Part shown: positions 1 through 7,796 of the stretch, in pieces | How positions within the stretch are numbered: position 1 is the first letter of the stretch | Layout: the number at the start of each line of letters is the position of its first letter | Origin: Anaerolineales bacterium HSG25 | Lineage (GTDB): Bacteria > Chloroflexota > Anaerolineae > 4572-78 > J111 | NCBI GenBank assembly: GCA_030377865.1 | Contig: JAUCGA010000061.1 | Location: 1 to 34,056 of the forward strand | Direction of reading: 5' to 3' | DNA: 34,056 nucleotides | Notes under the pieces: generated by a model | What the model saw: the letters and a program-made list of their open reading frames with translations, nothing else | What the model was told of the DNA's origin: nothing | Databases searched by the model: none | Translations under genes and position numbers: made by a program

Positions 1-52
1 GGGGAACTCGCCTCCCTCCCTTTGGGGGGGATTGAGGGGGGGCGAGACTCCA
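1..52. repeat. G/C-rich inverted repeat inside the nitrilase frame
   Basis: The run of CTCCCTCCC followed by GGGGGGG, ATTGAGGGGGGG and CGAGACTC resembles the inner core of the elements at 535-698 and 28814-28977 (CCCCCTCCC...GACTGAGGGGGG...AGACTC). Here it is read through as protein. The similarity is by eye only and the left end lies outside the window. Confidence 0.35.
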
Positions 53-380
53 CTAACTCAGCAGTCTTGCCCAAAGGGGAAGAATCCAAATCAACATGGG
101 GCAGTTTTTCATACAGACTGCCGATGACAGTTAGGTTGTGGGTACAAGCAAGGTCGGCAAAAAGCTGTTCCGAGGGGCCACCTTGGAGCGGTTCGGCCCA
201 GTTGAATCCGGCGGGGTCGGTCGTGCCGGGAAAATAGGGGGAGATGGAGAACTCTGGCAGGCAGAGGATATCGACCTGTTGAGAGGTTGCCTCTTTAGCC
301 AGTTGATGATAGGTCTCGATCAACGAGTCACGCTGACCGGGCCAGTGGGTTTGTACAAGAGCGATACGGGTTGTTTTCAT
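1..380 (-). CDS. Carbon-nitrogen hydrolase (nitrilase family), 3'-truncated by window edge
   Basis: An open frame starts with ATG at 380 and runs off the left edge without a stop. The N-terminus reads MKTTRIALVQTHWPGQ, followed by LCLPEFSISPYFPG. This matches the nitrilase superfamily start, where a Glu after the second strand (here E43 in LPEF) is the first member of the Glu-Lys-Cys triad. The Lys and Cys would lie beyond the window. The SPYFPG context resembles N-carbamoylputrescine amidase and related amidases, but the substrate cannot be decided from this part. About residues 108-126 (VESRPPSIPPKGREASS) are low-complexity and are encoded by a G/C-rich palindrome resembling the intergenic repeats, so an element may be inserted in frame or the gene may be broken just outside the window. 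No strong ribosome-binding site is visible. Confidence 0.75.
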   Translation of the reverse strand, partial: MKTTRIALVQTHWPGQRDSLIETYHQLAKEATSQQVDILCLPEFSISPYFPGTTDPAGFNWAEPLQGGPSEQLFADLACTHNLTVIGSLYEKLPHVDLDSSPLGKTAELVESRPPSIPPKGREASS

Positions 381-534
381 ATACTGTTTGCTTTCTGGTG
401 ACAGGGATCGCCCAGCATTGTGACGACCGAGCGCAGGGAACGGTTCGGGGATGACCGCTAAAAGCGGCCTAAATAGCTGGCTTCAGCCTGCTTTAGCTTT
501 TAGCATCGGGATTGATTCCGATGCGTCATCAGTC
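381..534. other. Intergenic stretch with a small hairpin
   Basis: No gene is seen. Inverted sequences with CCGCTAAAAGCGG and CTTTAGCTTTTAGC occur near 457-503, and a hairpin GCATCGG/CCGATGC with a 7-8 nt loop lies at about 502-524. It may be a repeat or the 5' leader of the leftward nitrilase gene. No clear promoter was recognised. Confidence 0.3.
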
Positions 535-698
535 TAGGAAGTTCCAGAATTTAAAACCTCCCAAAACCATTGTGACACTCTACCCCCTCCCAGCCTCCCC
601 CTGCTAGGGGGGTAGCGGCTCCTCCCCCTAGCAGGGGGGACTGAGGGGGGTAGAGACTCTGCTCAATTTGGGAGATTTATTTTCTTGGAATTGCCCTA
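535..698. repeat. MITE-like element, alpha ends, copy 1
   Basis: The left end TAGGAAGTTCCAG...CCTCCCAAA is matched by an inverted right end TTTGGGAG...CTTGGAATTGCCCTA, each about 32 nt and flanked by TA. The core holds CTACCCCCTCCCAGCC and its palindromic partner around CCTGCTAGGGGG. A 164-bp near-copy lies at 28814-28977. Two more elements share the ends but carry other cores (6737-6834 and 33389-33583). TA at both edges suggests mobilisation by a mariner/IS630-type transposase, which is inference; no transposase gene is present. Confidence 0.8.
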
Positions 699-719
699 GC
701 TAACAACACTACCCCTCAT

Positions 720-1754
720 TTAATGCTCCTGTTCATCGTTGTTGGCATATTTGTTCCAACCAACCGGCACATGGAAACTGTTGTTGTCATCAATTTCGGG
801 AAAATCCTCATCCCCGCCCTCTAGGTCGAACAGCCGGAGCGCTTCGTCATACACGGCCAACTCCTCGAGCGCATCGGAGGCGGCGGTGACGATGGACTCT
901 ATTTCCGACTCCAAACAGTCTTCGATCGCCTCCCGTGCCACCGAGCCACCAATCTGACCAAGCGCGCTGATGACGATTTCTTGTACCTCAATATCGGGGT
1001 CGTTTTGCAAAATGTTTATCAATTTGGGCAGGGCATCGGTAATCTCCAACTCGCCACAGGCTCTGGCCGCTTCAAATCGCATGGCCGGATTCGGGTTGTC
1101 CAATTCCTCCATGACCCGCGGAATCCAGCGGGAGTCGGCGTTGCGCCCCATAGCAAATACGGCACTAACTTGCATAAGGTCATCTTCATCATAATAGGCG
1201 GTATCGATAATTTTGCTGATCGATTCGTCACTCGAAAAAGCAATCGCCTCCACCGCTCGCCGTCGTACCTCAACATCCTCGTTGGAGTTATTGATACAAG
1301 CATGTAATGCTTGGGTAGCAAGTGGGGAGATGGTTGGGTCGATTTCTTCAATTTCAGCATAGTAGATGAACTGGCTCAAAGCAAGCGCGGCCGCGGCACG
1401 GGTTTTTATCGCTTCGTCATGATGAAGTATTTGCCCGAACAGGGTGACCAATGTTGGGTCGTGGCTCTCCCACAATCCTTGAATCGCGGCTGTCCGCACC
1501 TCGCTGTCGGCATCGCCCAAAGCAATGAGAAAGATCGGCGAGAAGTCAACCTCAAAGTTAGACTCGCCTATCTCAACCATAGCTTGCATAATTTCTTGCC
1601 GACGGGCAACCGGCATGGTCGGCCACTCGGCTTGAAACATCTCCCACCGAGACTGGTTCATTTTGGATAAATTGTATAGCTCTGCCAACTTCATTCGGGA
1701 TCGGTTGGCAATTTGATCTAGTATCTGATTAAAGTTTTCTGTATCTGTAGTCAT
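720..1754 (-). CDS. HEAT-repeat protein
   Basis: The 344-residue product is acidic and largely alpha-helical. Repeating HEAT-type units such as DADSEVRTAAIQGLWE, NEDVEVRRRAVEAIAF, NPAMRFEAARACGEL and DPDIEVQEIVISALGQIG run from about residue 70 to 300. This solenoid fold binds proteins and has no catalytic signature. No signal peptide or membrane segment is seen, so it is probably cytosolic. The C-terminal about 40 residues are very acidic (EGGDEDFPEIDDNN). The ATG at 1754 has no convincing ribosome-binding site, and a repeat element begins only about 15 bp upstream of it. The partner is unknown. It lies between the nitrilase-like gene and the zinc-ribbon/RseP pair and shares their strand, but it is separated from both by repeats. 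Confidence 0.85.
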   Translation of the reverse strand: MTTDTENFNQILDQIANRSRMKLAELYNLSKMNQSRWEMFQAEWPTMPVARRQEIMQAMVEIGESNFEVDFSPIFLIALGDADSEVRTAAIQGLWESHDPTLVTLFGQILHHDEAIKTRAAAALALSQFIYYAEIEEIDPTISPLATQALHACINNSNEDVEVRRRAVEAIAFSSDESISKIIDTAYYDEDDLMQVSAVFAMGRNADSRWIPRVMEELDNPNPAMRFEAARACGELEITDALPKLINILQNDPDIEVQEIVISALGQIGGSVAREAIEDCLESEIESIVTAASDALEELAVYDEALRLFDLEGGDEDFPEIDDNNSFHVPVGWNKYANNDEQEH

Positions 1755-1933
1755 AAAAAAGTGGATTATGTGGTGGTCAAGATAATATTGAAAACCATGT
1801 CATACTGAGCCGAAGGCGAAGTATCCACCCGAATCTCCCTAGATTCGGGTGAGTGAGACCCTTTGCAAAAAACGCTCAGGGTGACATAATCTTTTTCAAC
1901 ATCAAGCTGACCACTACATAAAAAAGTGTATTA
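1752..1933. repeat. MITE-like element, beta ends, copy 1, with 17-bp flanking repeats
   Basis: The element body is 1769-1916. The left end TGTGGTGGTCAAGATAATAT and right end CAACATCAAGCTGACCACTA are inverted copies. The core is a separate palindromic module running from GTCATACTGAGCCGAAGG to CGCTCAGGGTGACAT. The element is bracketed by CATAAAAAAGTGGATTA (1752-1768) and CATAAAAAAGTGTATTA (1917-1933), a 17-bp direct repeat with one mismatch. The left flank overlaps the start codon of the HEAT gene. The same ends with a different core and another 17-bp direct repeat occur at 9825-9959. Confidence 0.8.
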
Positions 1934-1960
1934 CGTATCACGTATCACGTATCACGTATC
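1933..1960. repeat. Heptanucleotide tandem repeat (ACGTATC)x4
   Basis: Four perfect head-to-tail copies of ACGTATC directly follow the 17-bp direct repeat. Degenerate units continue to about 1975, just short of the stop codon of the leftward zinc-ribbon gene. It belongs to a set of 7-nt arrays in this window. Confidence 0.85.
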
Positions 1961-1980
1961 ATGCCTCACGTATAATATCA

Positions 1981-2865
1981 TTACTGCCATAAAAAGGAGA
2001 GAGAATCACTCACATCACTCACGGCACTGCTGATTTGCTGGCCGTTTTTGTTTTCGCTTACTTCCTCAACATAAACAAACCACTCATATTTTCGTCCAGT
2101 AAACTCGTCAGCTTTACCCCAATATAGGTCTGGTGGTACAACCCAAAAATTCTCTTTGACGTTGGTTCCGCCATACCCTAGTTGACCGTCCTGTCGCCAC
2201 GACATCCGTACTGCATAAAACTCATCTGGGCCTAAGGTGTCTAGCGCTTCCCAACGTAAAATCAACTCTTGGTTCCGACCAAATAGTTTGCCATCGGCGG
2301 GGCCTGATAAAACAGGTTTGGTGAAGCGAGGTGTGGGTGTGGGAGTCATGGTCGGCGTGGGGGTATGAGTCGGGGTAAAGGTCGGTGGCACATACTCAAT
2401 GGGCGTTTCGGTAGGTGTAGGGGTGATAGTCGGAGTTGAGGTATTGGTGGGGGTGCTGGTCGGCGTGGCGGTCGGGGTATTGGTCGGGGTCGGCGTATAT
2501 GTCGCAGTGTTGGTTGGTGTTGGCGTGTTAGTCGGTGTATTGGTCGACGTGGGCGTGGGCGTGCTGACCAACAAGGCGACTCGTTTGGCACTCGCGGGCA
2601 CGGTATCGACCAGTTGTAATGTTCCCCAAACCAAGCCCAAAATAGCCAATAGAGCCATAATCATCTGCACTACCGGAAATTTTTTAGCTTGAATCGTCGA
2701 GCCGCAATAAGGACAGACCTGTAACATGGTAGGAACTCTGTGGTTGCAGGTCTGACAACGGGTCATTTCTGATTTACGAGCCGGATTGACTCGCCCGCAA
2801 TGGGAACATGTTTGCCAATCGTCCGCTACAGGTTGTTGACAATGGGGGCAGGTATGGTTACTCAT
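1981..2865 (-). CDS. Double zinc-ribbon membrane protein with Thr/Pro linker
   Basis: Starting at the ATG at 2865 the product is 294 residues. Four CxxC knuckles (CPHC, CSHC, CQTC, CPYC) within the first about 60 residues form two zinc ribbons. One membrane segment follows (about residues 65-88, [17 protein letters not shown]), then a long TPTPTNTPT spacer of roughly 75 residues and a C-terminal beta-rich domain starting [13 protein letters not shown], with the LRW and YEWFVYVEE strands typical of Fn3/Ig-like folds. The predicted topology is cytosolic ribbons with an external C-terminal domain. The start was chosen because ATG at 2865 overlaps the RseP stop as ATGA, which points to translational coupling. 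An in-frame ATG 21 bp upstream (2886) is possible but has no better ribosome site. The specific function is unknown; membrane quality control alongside the adjacent protease is a guess. Confidence 0.8.
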   Translation of the reverse strand: MSNHTCPHCQQPVADDWQTCSHCGRVNPARKSEMTRCQTCNHRVPTMLQVCPYCGSTIQAKKFPVVQMIMALLAILGLVWGTLQLVDTVPASAKRVALLVSTPTPTSTNTPTNTPTPTNTATYTPTPTNTPTATPTSTPTNTSTPTITPTPTETPIEYVPPTFTPTHTPTPTMTPTPTPRFTKPVLSGPADGKLFGRNQELILRWEALDTLGPDEFYAVRMSWRQDGQLGYGGTNVKENFWVVPPDLYWGKADEFTGRKYEWFVYVEEVSENKNGQQISSAVSDVSDSLSFLWQ

Positions 2866-4259
2866 CTGGCTAAAATATCGTTCCAAGGAATTGCTGGAAG
2901 AGGGTCGCTTACGTCATAAAAGGTAATAACGACCATCAACATAAGTAACATGCCCAACCCAATTAGATGAATGGCTCCCTCTTTTTCGGGAGAAACTCGT
3001 TTACCCCGCAATGCTTCAATGATGATGAACAAAATCCGTCCGCCATCGAGCGCAGGCAAAGGCAAGAGATTGGTTACGGCCAGCGCGGCGCTCAAAACAG
3101 CCGTGAACCACAGCACCGGATACCACCAGTCAAGTGTAACAGCCGCATTAACCGCCGAGCCGGTTTGTTGATAGATACCCACTGGGCCGGTTGGTCGAGC
3201 CGCTTCGGCGGGGAAAATATTTTGCATAATGGCATACGGCATGTAAAACGTCAACCCGACATACGTAGCTGTATCCTGTACGCCACGAACCAGCGCCTCA
3301 TGCGGTGGATAATAGACCAAATTCACATCAGAATCGTAGGTTAAACCGATACCAATAGAGCCTTGTCCCTCTGGAGGATTAACCCGTGGCACCAAACTAA
3401 CATCAACTGTTTTGCCGTCTCGCTCAACAGTTAGGGTAATCTCTTCACCCTTATGCGCGTTCACATACTCGACCAAATCACCGGCATGGTCAAATATCAA
3501 TCCATCAGCCCCGATAATCACGTCATCTGCCGATAAGCCTGCCTGTGAAGCGGGCGTATCGGGTACTACTTCGGTGATGATGGTCACGGCGATGGGAGCC
3601 TCCTCACCAAGATAGTTGGGACTGGTGGTCGGCTCTGGCACACCGGCCATCGAGGTGAGGGAGAAGAAGAAGACCGCGGCGACGATGTTCATCAGTGACC
3701 CCGCGATTAGCACCGCAAAACGGATGCGTTTGCTTTTACTGGCAAAACTGCCGGGGTCGGTTGGGTCTTCTTCGCCCAACATCCGCACATATCCACCCAA
3801 CGGAACCCAGTTAATGGAATATTCGGTGGGTCGTACTAGCCCCTCAACAAACTTGGTCGGACGGCCATCCGCAGGAACGGTTTTACCTTGCGGCCATGAC
3901 GCGTTTTGCGGTTTTTCTTCCGCATCATCATGACCTTCGGCTGGTTTTTCTGGCTCAATCGCCTCTAGTTTGCTGACGATAGCCCGTCCTTTTTCATCGG
4001 TGTCGGTTTCGGTGTAAACCAATCCCCCCGGTTGCACCGCTCGTCCAACCTCAACATCTCGAGGGATAATATACGCTTGCCCCTCCAGGGTAATACTTCC
4101 TTCATCTTGCCACAGTTTGACCATCCGAGGCGGAAATCCAATGGCGAACTCTTCGACGGTGATGCCGCCCCATTTGGCAACCACAAAGTGGCCTAGCTCA
4201 TGCACAAAAACTAAAACACTTAGGATAACTAAAAACGCGAGTAATGTTACGATTGACAA
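2862..4259 (-). CDS. rseP: RseP-like site-2 intramembrane metalloprotease (M50)
   Basis: The product is 465 residues. The first membrane segment contains the zinc motif HELGH (about residues 20-24), followed by [16 protein letters not shown] conserved substrate-clamp region ([17 protein letters not shown]) leads to a second helix. A PDZ domain follows (about residues 225-310; [21 protein letters not shown]), and the C-terminal helices hold [15 protein letters not shown] with the third zinc ligand in LDGG. It would cleave transmembrane segments, for example of anti-sigma factors, in the cytoplasmic membrane. A charged, non-conserved insertion at about 75-130 ([17 protein letters not shown]) makes it slightly longer than usual. 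No anti-sigma or sigma factor is nearby. It is the upstream gene of the coupled pair with the zinc-ribbon protein. Confidence 0.93.
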   Translation of the reverse strand: MSIVTLLAFLVILSVLVFVHELGHFVVAKWGGITVEEFAIGFPPRMVKLWQDEGSITLEGQAYIIPRDVEVGRAVQPGGLVYTETDTDEKGRAIVSKLEAIEPEKPAEGHDDAEEKPQNASWPQGKTVPADGRPTKFVEGLVRPTEYSINWVPLGGYVRMLGEEDPTDPGSFASKSKRIRFAVLIAGSLMNIVAAVFFFSLTSMAGVPEPTTSPNYLGEEAPIAVTIITEVVPDTPASQAGLSADDVIIGADGLIFDHAGDLVEYVNAHKGEEITLTVERDGKTVDVSLVPRVNPPEGQGSIGIGLTYDSDVNLVYYPPHEALVRGVQDTATYVGLTFYMPYAIMQNIFPAEAARPTGPVGIYQQTGSAVNAAVTLDWWYPVLWFTAVLSAALAVTNLLPLPALDGGRILFIIIEALRGKRVSPEKEGAIHLIGLGMLLMLMVVITFYDVSDPLPAIPWNDILAR

Positions 4260-4424
4260 TGTGTTATGCCCTCTCTAAAAATTTAATCGGTTATGGAAAT
4301 TTTAATAAGCCTAAATTATACCTACATGAGGCGTAGTTGCCAATCTGAAGGTTAAGTTTTGGGGATATGATCAATAGCAACTAGTGGTGACGATACCCCC
4401 ATTTGGTACAAGGTCGTTTGCTCA

Positions 4425-4575
4425 GGTATAATGAGCCGATTCTCATAGTTTGCACATAAGAATGAATTCTTATTCTGCCACGAGAAACCTGCTTAAGCAG
4501 GTTTTCCATTTAAGACGCTGATTTCAATCAGCGGTCTTATGCACAAGCTAAAAAAAGTTATTCCTTCAGTGGAAA
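4425..4575. repeat. MITE-like element, gamma ends, triple-hairpin core, copy 1
   Basis: The core carries three consecutive palindromes: ATAAGAATGAATTCTTAT, ACCTGCTTAAGCAGGT and CGCTGATTTCAATCAGCG. The right end is TTATGCACAAGCTAAAAAAA...ATTCCTT. The copy at 25962-26109 is almost identical in the core and better preserved at the left end. The rest of 4260-4641 holds AT-rich sequence that probably contains divergent promoters for rseP and the muramidase-like gene, but no confident -35/-10 pair was picked. Confidence 0.75.
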
Positions 4576-4641
4576 TTTTGTATTATTTGAGGTGTGTGCA
4601 AACAAAGATCATAACAGATTCCGTTAGCAGTAAAAAACACC

Positions 4642-6564
4642 ATGTACAACATGATAGCAATAATACCCCGTTACATTCAACTAATCACAACAACATTGTT
4701 TAGCTTGACCTTACTTTTGCCTCTAACAAGTCAGCCCTACACTCTCCTAAATTATCAGCATGACCAGTCAATCTATTATGCCAATATAGCTTGGTGGGTG
4801 CTCTTCGACAGTACCCCCGCATTGCCTACCAATGCAAACCGAGTGCCCGTGCTCCAAACTACCGTCGGTACCTCAACCACACATTCTCTCTCGCTGACCG
4901 AAGCCGCCCAAGAGAGCTTTCCCACCGACCCCCACCTGAGCCTGCTCCTTTTACTCGAAGCGTCAAGGTTAGAACCAGAGTTCTCCCTGAACGAACAGAG
5001 CCTCTTCCATCATGCCTTGCGTCAGGTTGAGGTTGAGCGTTGGGCCACCAATCAGAACATCATTGATGCCTTTCATCAGGCCGCTACCGAGCAAGAACTG
5101 GCCGATCCGTGGGTCTTGCTTGACCAAGCCGAGTTGAGTTTGGGCTGGCTGGTAGTCCATCGAGATGAACGGTACGACGGTCTGCCCATCAACCAGATGA
5201 CGGCGCTGACTCAGGTTGAGCAGAAGGCTGTCTGGCAAGCTCTGAGTCAGCAGGTTGGTTTGAAAGAGATTGAGCAGTCACAGCACACCTTTTATCAAAC
5301 TGATAATACTGAAACCGTTAGTTTTAGCACCGATGATGCCTATTTGCAGATTATGGACGCTGAGGGAGAAACCAGCAACTGGGATTTGGCGCAAACCACG
5401 CAGTCGGAACTGTTCATCGCTGGAACCGCACTTTCGACCAATCGGCGCTTATTTAACCCCAAACGTCTGAGCCATCGTTTTCATCTCGATTCCAGTTCGA
5501 GCGACCTGTTGGTCAGCCCGAGCCAACGTTGGTTGCTGGTCACGACAGCCGATGGGACGTTGTCCCTTTATTGGCTCAACATGGACTACTTGTTAGGCTT
5601 GGCCTGCCGGCAGGTCAAGCGGAATCTGACTCCAGAGGAGTGGGCAACCTATTTGGGCGACGAGGAGCCGTATCGCGAAACATGTTCGCCCCTCACCCCG
5701 TGGATTGAGATTGAATCACCCGTTTCGGACGAGTTGCTCGACCAGCCGACCGAGTTAGACCAGTTTCGACCTACGGAGACGGTCTCGTTACTGCCTACCC
5801 CCAAACCACTTCCACCCGGCTTTTTACGCCACCTGCCAGAGTTAGCCGAGGTGCCGTTCCAACCACCAGAAGACCAGCGGGTTGTGTTGGGGGCAAACGC
5901 CTCCATGCAACAGAAACGCACTGCTCTAGCTTGGAACAGCTACGGCGGGCTGATTAGTGAACTCGCCCCACGTTTGTCGATTGATGTCGGTTTGGCGACT
6001 AGCATCGTCACTTTGCAATCGGGAGGGCGCAGTTTTGGCGAGGATGGTCGGTTGGTGATTCGATTCGAGAACCAGTTATTTCATCGCCGGTGGGGACAGT
6101 ATAATCCGGGACAGTTTCAGCAACATTTTAGCTTTAGCCCTAATGCTCCGTGGCAAGGCCACCTATGGCGACCCTCTGCGGATAGCGAGTGGCAACCGTT
6201 CCATGCCAACCAATTGGCAGAGTGGGAGGTGCTGACCTTGGCTCGCTCGTTTGATAATGAAGCCGCACTTAGTTCGACCAGCATGGGCGGGCCACAGATT
6301 CTCGGCTCTAACTATGCTCAACTGGGCTACGGCTCAGTGCAGGAGATGTTCGACCATTTCGCCGACCCCACACAAGGCGAACGGAATCAAATTCTGGGGC
6401 TGTTCGACTTTATCAAACATCAAGGGGATGGCAAACAGTATCTGGTCGCGCTACAACAACAGGATTACTACTGGTTTGCGGTGTTGTACAACGGGCGGGG
6501 TCAGGCGACTTATTACGCCAATACGTTGGCTCAACTGCACGGTATTTTTAACGAACTAAAGTAA
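4642..6564 (+). CDS. Secreted protein: WD40/STAND remnant fused to N-acetylmuramidase-type domain
   Basis: The product is 640 residues. An N-terminal hydrophobic segment (about 12-32, LITTTLFSLTLLLPLTS) suggests secretion or anchoring. Residues about 75-115 (SLTEAAQESFPTDPHLSLLLLLEASR) resemble the linker before WD40 propellers in STAND-type proteins. Residues about 315-350 (LLGLACRQVKRNLTPEEW...YLGDEEPYRETC) match the tail that closes such propellers; the propeller itself is reduced to a short degenerate piece. The last about 200 residues (YGGLISELAPRLSIDVG to the end) resemble the DUF3380/N-acetylmuramidase endolysin domain, with GRLVIRFENQLFHRRWG, MGGPQILGSNYAQLGYGS and FAVLYNGRG. At the family's ESGG motif this protein has Q459-SGG, so the expected catalytic Glu is missing. 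It may bind rather than cut peptidoglycan. It stands alone between repeat elements. Confidence 0.75.
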   Translation: MYNMIAIIPRYIQLITTTLFSLTLLLPLTSQPYTLLNYQHDQSIYYANIAWWVLFDSTPALPTNANRVPVLQTTVGTSTTHSLSLTEAAQESFPTDPHLSLLLLLEASRLEPEFSLNEQSLFHHALRQVEVERWATNQNIIDAFHQAATEQELADPWVLLDQAELSLGWLVVHRDERYDGLPINQMTALTQVEQKAVWQALSQQVGLKEIEQSQHTFYQTDNTETVSFSTDDAYLQIMDAEGETSNWDLAQTTQSELFIAGTALSTNRRLFNPKRLSHRFHLDSSSSDLLVSPSQRWLLVTTADGTLSLYWLNMDYLLGLACRQVKRNLTPEEWATYLGDEEPYRETCSPLTPWIEIESPVSDELLDQPTELDQFRPTETVSLLPTPKPLPPGFLRHLPELAEVPFQPPEDQRVVLGANASMQQKRTALAWNSYGGLISELAPRLSIDVGLATSIVTLQSGGRSFGEDGRLVIRFENQLFHRRWGQYNPGQFQQHFSFSPNAPWQGHLWRPSADSEWQPFHANQLAEWEVLTLARSFDNEAALSSTSMGGPQILGSNYAQLGYGSVQEMFDHFADPTQGERNQILGLFDFIKHQGDGKQYLVALQQQDYYWFAVLYNGRGQATYYANTLAQLHGIFNELK

Positions 6565-6565
6565 G

Positions 6566-6735
6566 TACAGCGTCAAATAAGTCTTGTGGGGTTTCGTTCC
6601 AAACACCTCCAAGGAGTTTCGCACCGTTGGAGGAAAACGACTCCACGTCCTCCAAGATGTGGTTTTCTCCTATGTGCCCGAATGGGTATTGGAGGTCTTA
6701 TCCTTAAAGCCCCGCATAACTTAATTAACAGTGCA
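6566..6735. repeat. Repeat element, epsilon family, copy 1
   Basis: The left end TACAGCGTCAAATAAGTC...TGTGGGGTTT and right end CTTAAAGCCCCGCATAACTT are imperfect inverted repeats. Inner palindromes include ACACCTCCAAGGAG...TTGGAGG and a GTGCCCGAATGGGTATTGG block. The same element lies in reverse orientation at 26120-26275, sharing CAATACCCATTCGGGCACAT. It begins right after the muramidase-like gene's stop and abuts the alpha element. Confidence 0.7.
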
Positions 6736-6736
6736 G

Positions 6737-6834
6737 TAAGGCAGTTCCAGAAAAATAAATCTCCCAAACAATCCGCTGATTGAATTCACAGGGCAAGGCC
6801 GATTTTGGGAGATTTTAAAAGTTGGAACTGTCTA
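6737..6834. repeat. MITE-like element, alpha ends, short core, copy 2
   Basis: The ends TAAGGCAGTTCCAG...ATCTCCCAAA and TTTTGGGAGATTTT...GGAACTGTCTA pair over about 30 nt and are flanked by TA. The core is only about 35 nt and is unrelated to the cores of the copies at 535-698 and 28814-28977. Confidence 0.75.
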
Positions 6835-6909
6835 AGGAATAAAATGTGATATGTGATTGTGTGATCGCATATTGACCTATTCACACAGTTGCCTATTCGC
6901 CTATTCGCC

Positions 6910-7521
6910 ATGCTCGACAACATGTTACGTGGCTTCAAAGATCGCCTGCTCGCCTCTAGTGCGGCTTTTATCGGAACTAGATTTCACCCTATTCAAATCA
7001 CTCTGTTGGCCTTTTTTTTTGGGCTTATCGGAATTGTAGCCTTAACTCAACAGTTCTATTGGGTAGGGTTTTTTATGTGGTGGGTTAATCGTTTTCTTGA
7101 CGGCTTGGACGGCACGGTTGCCCGTCAGCATGGGTTACAAACCGATTTAGGCGGCTATCTCGATATTCTGTTTGATTTTGTGATATACGCCGCCTTTCCC
7201 ATCGCTCTGGTCATCGCCGAGCTGACCTCTGCCGGATGTTTAGCCGTCATATTTCTGCTGGCTACATTTTATGTTAACGCCGCCTCATGGATGTACTTGT
7301 CTGCTATTTTGGAGAAGCGTGCCCAAGGAGCCAAAGCTCAGGGGGAGCGCACCACCATCACCATGCCCGGCGGACTGATTACCGGCGCAGAGACGGTTCT
7401 ATTCTACTGTGCCTTCATTTTATTTCCTGCTTATCTGGTGCAACTCTATCTGCTCATGGCCGGGTTAGTAATTGTGACCATGATTCAACGATTTGTGTGG
7501 GCGGTACGCCACCTGGATTGA
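6910..7521 (+). CDS. CDP-alcohol phosphatidyltransferase family membrane protein
   Basis: From ATG 6910 the product is 203 residues with several membrane helices. The family signature D-x2-D-G-x2-A-R-x8-G-x3-D-x3-D is complete in the stretch beginning FLDGLDGTVAR and ending GGYLDILFD. All four metal- and substrate-binding Asp residues are present. Members transfer a phosphoalcohol from CDP-linked donors to an alcohol, as in phosphatidylglycerophosphate or phosphatidylinositol-phosphate synthesis; the acceptor cannot be told from sequence alone. A TTG start at 6889 would add seven residues, but neither start has a clear ribosome site and ATG is preferred. It precedes ugpA by 275 bp and is separated from it by a hairpin element and a promoter, so it is probably transcribed on its own. 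Confidence 0.88.
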   Translation: MLDNMLRGFKDRLLASSAAFIGTRFHPIQITLLAFFFGLIGIVALTQQFYWVGFFMWWVNRFLDGLDGTVARQHGLQTDLGGYLDILFDFVIYAAFPIALVIAELTSAGCLAVIFLLATFYVNAASWMYLSAILEKRAQGAKAQGERTTITMPGGLITGAETVLFYCAFILFPAYLVQLYLLMAGLVIVTMIQRFVWAVRHLD

Positions 7522-7537
7522 TAAACAAAATTGCTGA

Positions 7538-7645
7538 TGCCAGGAATAGGATTTTAATAAATTGCGCGCTCCAGAGTGGTTCAATCTCCAAGATTGAACC
7601 ACTCTCATGGCGAACTGCACAAGTTAATTAATCCCGATTCCCACA
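7538..7645. repeat. MITE-like element, gamma ends, GAGTGGTTCAATC hairpin core
   Basis: The left end AGGAATAGGATTTTAATAAA...TTGCGCGC and right end TGCACAAGTTAATTAATCCC...ATTCC are inverted copies. They enclose a hairpin with 15-bp perfect arms, AGAGTGGTTCAATCT, at 7573-7605. The same hairpin occurs downstream of ugpB (12735-12767) and dhaL (21390-21422). Its place just after stop codons suggests it could also end transcripts, although no U-run follows. Confidence 0.75.
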
Positions 7646-7678
7646 GACAGATCGGGCAACAAAAATAACCTTACTCAT

Positions 7679-7707
7679 TTGACTTAATAACTATTTCCTC
7701 ATAAGAT
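7679..7707 (+). promoter_or_regulatory. Candidate sigma-70-type promoter for ugpAEB
   Basis: TTGACT (7679-7684), a 17-bp spacer and TAAGAT (7702-7707) lie about 90 bp upstream of ugpA. The spacing is ideal and the -35 matches five of six consensus bases; the -10 is weaker. It lies outside the repeat element. Confidence 0.45.
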
Positions 7708-7796
7708 GTAAATCTTCCTTAGCATTATTTTTCTACTCAAAAATTTCAACACCAATATCAACATAATAGCCCAATGTTTTTGGACAAAGGCGTAAC

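Noticed and set aside
138..401. A plus-strand frame near the window start
   Set aside because: It is antisense to the nitrilase-like frame, which has recognisable family motifs.
2399..2692. A Val/Gly-rich plus-strand frame opposite the zinc-ribbon gene
   Set aside because: It is the antisense of the Thr/Pro repeat linker; its VGVGV pattern is a by-product of low complexity.
7573..7605. Stand-alone rho-independent terminator
   Set aside because: The hairpin is strong but lacks a U-run and recurs as the core of a repeat family, so it was listed as a repeat with possible terminator effect.
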